NCBI RefSeq assembly: GCF_964204645.1 | Contig: NC_134035.1 | Location: 4,030,501-4,094,500 of the forward strand | DNA from: Tubulanus polymorphus | Taxonomy: Eukaryota > Nemertea > Palaeonemertea > Tubulaniformes > Tubulanidae | DNA: 64,000 nucleotides | Direction of reading: 5' to 3' | Part shown: positions 61,747 to 64,000 of the stretch, in pieces | Layout: each line of letters begins with the position of its first letter | Position numbering within the stretch: the stretch's first letter is position 1 | Made by a program: the position numbers and the translations under genes | Notes under the pieces: model-generated | Seen by the model: the letters and a program-made list of their open reading frames with translations, nothing else | Told to the model about the DNA's origin: nothing | Database searches by the model: none

Positions 61747-63641
61747 TCATTTCGACACCAACATCAGTTTCTCCTTTCGATTCACAAACACCGGTGTAGT
61801 ATCGTGGGATTTATTCTTCGTCCAGTGCGGCGTCTGATGGTCCGTCGTGGCTTTAGAATGATAACTGCCGAGAGTACGCTTGGTGGTGGAGAATAGCACG
61901 CCTGATGGTGTGGTTATTGAAATATAACTGAGCACGCCTGATGGTGTGGTTATTGAAATATAACTGAGCACGCCTGATGGTGTGGTTATTGAAATATAAT
62001 TGAGCACGCCTGATGGTGTGGCTATTGAAATATAACTGAGCACGCCTGATGGTGTGGTTATTGAAATATAACTGAGCACGCCTGATGGTGTGGTTATTGA
62101 AATATAACTGAGCACGCCTGATGGTGTGGTTATTGAAATATAATTGAGCACGCCTGATGGTGTGGTTATTGAAATATAACTTAGCACGCCTGATGGTGTG
62201 GCTATTGAAATATAACTGAGCATGCCTGATGGTGTGGCTATTGAAATATAACTGAGCACGCCTGATGGTGTGGTTATTGAAATATAATTGAGCACGCCTG
62301 ATGGTGTGGTTATTAAAATATAACTGAGCACGCCTGATGGTGTGGTTATTGAAATATAATTGAGCACGCCTGATGGTGTGGCTATGAAATATAACTGAGC
62401 ACACCTGATGGTGTGGTTATTGAAATATAATTGAGCACGCCTGATGGTGTGGTTATTAAAATATAACTGAGCACGCCTGATGGTGTGGTTATTGAAATAT
62501 AATTGAGCACGCCTGATGGTGTGGTTATTGAAATATAATTGAGCACGCCTGATGGTGTGGTTATTGAAATATAATTGAGCACGCCTGATGGTGTGGCTAT
62601 TAGAATTACATCATGCCTAATGGGAGCTAAAGCCGAAACGTCGCGACTCTTATATCTCTTACGGAACATTGCCGGGGCTTATCGTGGTACGTTTTACGTT
62701 TCATCTTACAAGGGCAATTGTCTTTCTCTGACCTACGTTAACCGGACGTTTTTGAATTTCGTACTGTCAACGGGAGAAATACACATCTATGGCCTCAAGT
62801 TGGGTAACTAGCGGCAGCAATCAGACAATGACGGGGATGAATGGCACAACTTGAGATATTTATTAAACTTTTTACTTTTAAAGTAAACATTTTTTTTGTG
62901 ACGACAATATTGTCGATACTGTCTGTTTAGTCGGTCCCGAACTCAGGCTGACTAAGATTTCACATCCGAACACTGCAAAAAACAAACAAAACGAATAAGA
63001 AGATAATAATATTATAATAATAATGATATTTCCAAGATCGGCCTGGAAGCGAATGTCAGGGCTAGAGGCGATATTAGGCTGACTGAATTATTATTATTAT
63101 TAAATTGTTATCAATCAGAAATAATTATAAAAGCGGCTTCGCAGAGAATACCGGTACAATACCCGGTAATGTTCATATGAACGACAATTTCTAACTCAAT
63201 ATAACTAATAAACCGTCTCAGTTCTGGTGGGTTGGTATTTTCAATTCATTTATTAATCAATCAACTTCATTATCAAAGAAATATTTCTTTCACGGCAAAA
63301 TAACCACGACGAATAGATCGGTATTAGGCAGGCGTCTGGGTAAAAGAAATTGAGCACCGAGAATGATAACGATTTCCAACGAAATTAATATCGAAATTGA
63401 TTTAATTATCGATAAGTCAACCGTGTTCTGTATAAGTAAAAGAACTGACCCGATAATGCGATAAAGTGCGGGCCGACGGATCTGTGGCCCCGGTCCATTT
63501 GGGCATCCAGTAATACGGTATCCAGTACGATCGTCGCGGATACTGCTTCTCGAACACTTGTCGATAGTAGTACGCCTCTTTAGTCAGCGGCGTGTTTACC
63601 GGGTATTTCTTAGAAGCGTTATTCATTTCGTCGTCGGTTAC
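61747..63641 (-). CDS. Uncharacterised protein, last two coding exons
   Basis: Exon 63450–63641 (acceptor TTTCTACAG, donor TATCGG|GTCAGT) encodes 64 residues rich in Tyr, Trp and Pro, including [20 protein letters not shown] and [21 protein letters not shown] terminal exon 61747–61878 fits in phase 0 after an ACCAAG acceptor and encodes 43 residues: [43 protein letters not shown], stop. An alternative acceptor (CTCGGCAG at 61864–61871) is stronger but needs another phase. Third-position bias supports coding in both parts. Upstream exons lie beyond 63641, possibly outside the window. The aromatic, basic composition recalls small ciliary or sperm microtubule inner proteins; that is inference from style only. 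Confidence 0.55.
61893..62600. repeat. 36-bp minisatellite, about 19 copies
   Basis: Unit GAGCACGCCTGATGGTGTGG, TTATTGAAATATAA(C/T)T. The period is 36, a multiple of three, and the minus strand has no stops in two frames, so it gives 12-residue repeating translations. Variants: GGCTATTG, TTATTAAAA, one unit missing a base near 62386. It lies in the intron and stops about 15 bases short of the last exon of the gene above. Confidence 0.97.
62601..63449 (-). other. Intron sequence
   Basis: Non-coding, with AATAATAATATTATAATAATAA microsatellite patches near 63000 and 63090. No exon is seen. Confidence 0.5.
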
Positions 63642-63753
63642 CTGTAGAAATATGTTGTTTATACCGATGAAACGAATAGCGATAGTAATTTAATTTCTAT
63701 AGCGCCATTTTCACTGTGGTGCAATGTTCAACGGCGCTTTCCATTTAAAATTT

Positions 63754-64000
63754 GGTATTATTACCACAAGCCTATAACTATAACCATTTATCAGTCATCT
63801 CTCCCCGGGGAGAAGTGATATTGGTATTAGCACAATCCTATATCTGTAACTATGTATCAGTCATCTCTACCTGGAGGGAAGTGATATCGGTATTATTACC
63901 CCTAGCCTATATCTGTAACTGTGTATCAGTCATCTCTCCCTGGAGAGAAGTGATATTGGTATTATCACCCTTAGTCTATATCTGTTACTGTATATCAGTC
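63754..64000. repeat. Tandem repeat of ~66–69 bp running off the window end
   Basis: At least three and a half units of GGTATTATTACCACAAGCCT, ATAACTATAACCATTTATCA, GTCATCTCTCCCCGGGGAGA, AGTGATATT with substitutions. Each unit contains a CTCTCCC(C/T)GG(G/A)GAGAAG hairpin. The array continues past 64000. Confidence 0.9.

Noticed and set aside
61853-62669. Repeat-protein frames of 95–206 codons ([12 protein letters not shown]-type)
   Set aside because: Two overlapping frames are equally open in the 36-bp array. Only the non-repeat end (61747–61878) has coding bias, and it is annotated as an exon.

Overview
This is animal nuclear DNA: intron-rich protein genes with GT–AG junctions, no operons, AT-rich spacers and dense short inverted-repeat transposons, tRNA-headed SINEs and minisatellites. 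The genes (vesicular glutamate transporter, DRAM2-like, TRAF6, Elongator subunit ELP4) are bilaterian. Together with the TE style they suggest a lophotrochozoan invertebrate, perhaps a mollusc. The species cannot be named from sequence alone.

Layout. 1–1.3 kb: the last two coding exons of a VGLUT gene (+), with a long (TA)n tract behind it. 1.6–23 kb: no convincing gene; it holds a tRNA-like inverted-repeat element, two sets of diverged tandem repeats in opposite orientation, a ~3.3 kb repeat family present in three copies, pyrimidine and 44-bp minisatellites, and SINEs. 23.1–27.1 kb: an orphan open segment (+) and a pair of unrecognised minus-strand coding blocks that share a small motif. 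29.6–33.6 kb: a complete seven-exon DRAM2-like gene (-). 35.5–41.1 kb: a foldback-type transposon with inverted arms, each carrying 59-bp tandem repeats, itself hit by later insertions. 42.0–45.9 kb: complete TRAF6 (+, six coding exons). 46.3–46.7 kb: a two-exon 109-aa gene (-). 48.9–53.9 kb: complete ELP4 (+, ten exons). 56.2–59.7 kb: a two-exon single-pass membrane protein of unknown family with a PDZ-ligand-like C-terminus (-). 61.7–63.6 kb: the 3' exons of another unknown gene (-), whose intron carries a 36-bp minisatellite.

The genes do not form one pathway: glutamate loading into vesicles, autophagy/lysosome membrane, TLR/IL-1/TNF-type signalling and tRNA wobble modification. What links them is linkage itself: VGLUT2, ELP4 and TRAF6 all lie on human chromosome arm 11p, so this window looks like a fragment of an old bilaterian linkage group. 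All exon joins given here come from reading splice sites and frames by eye; homology calls are from memory of the families, not from a search.
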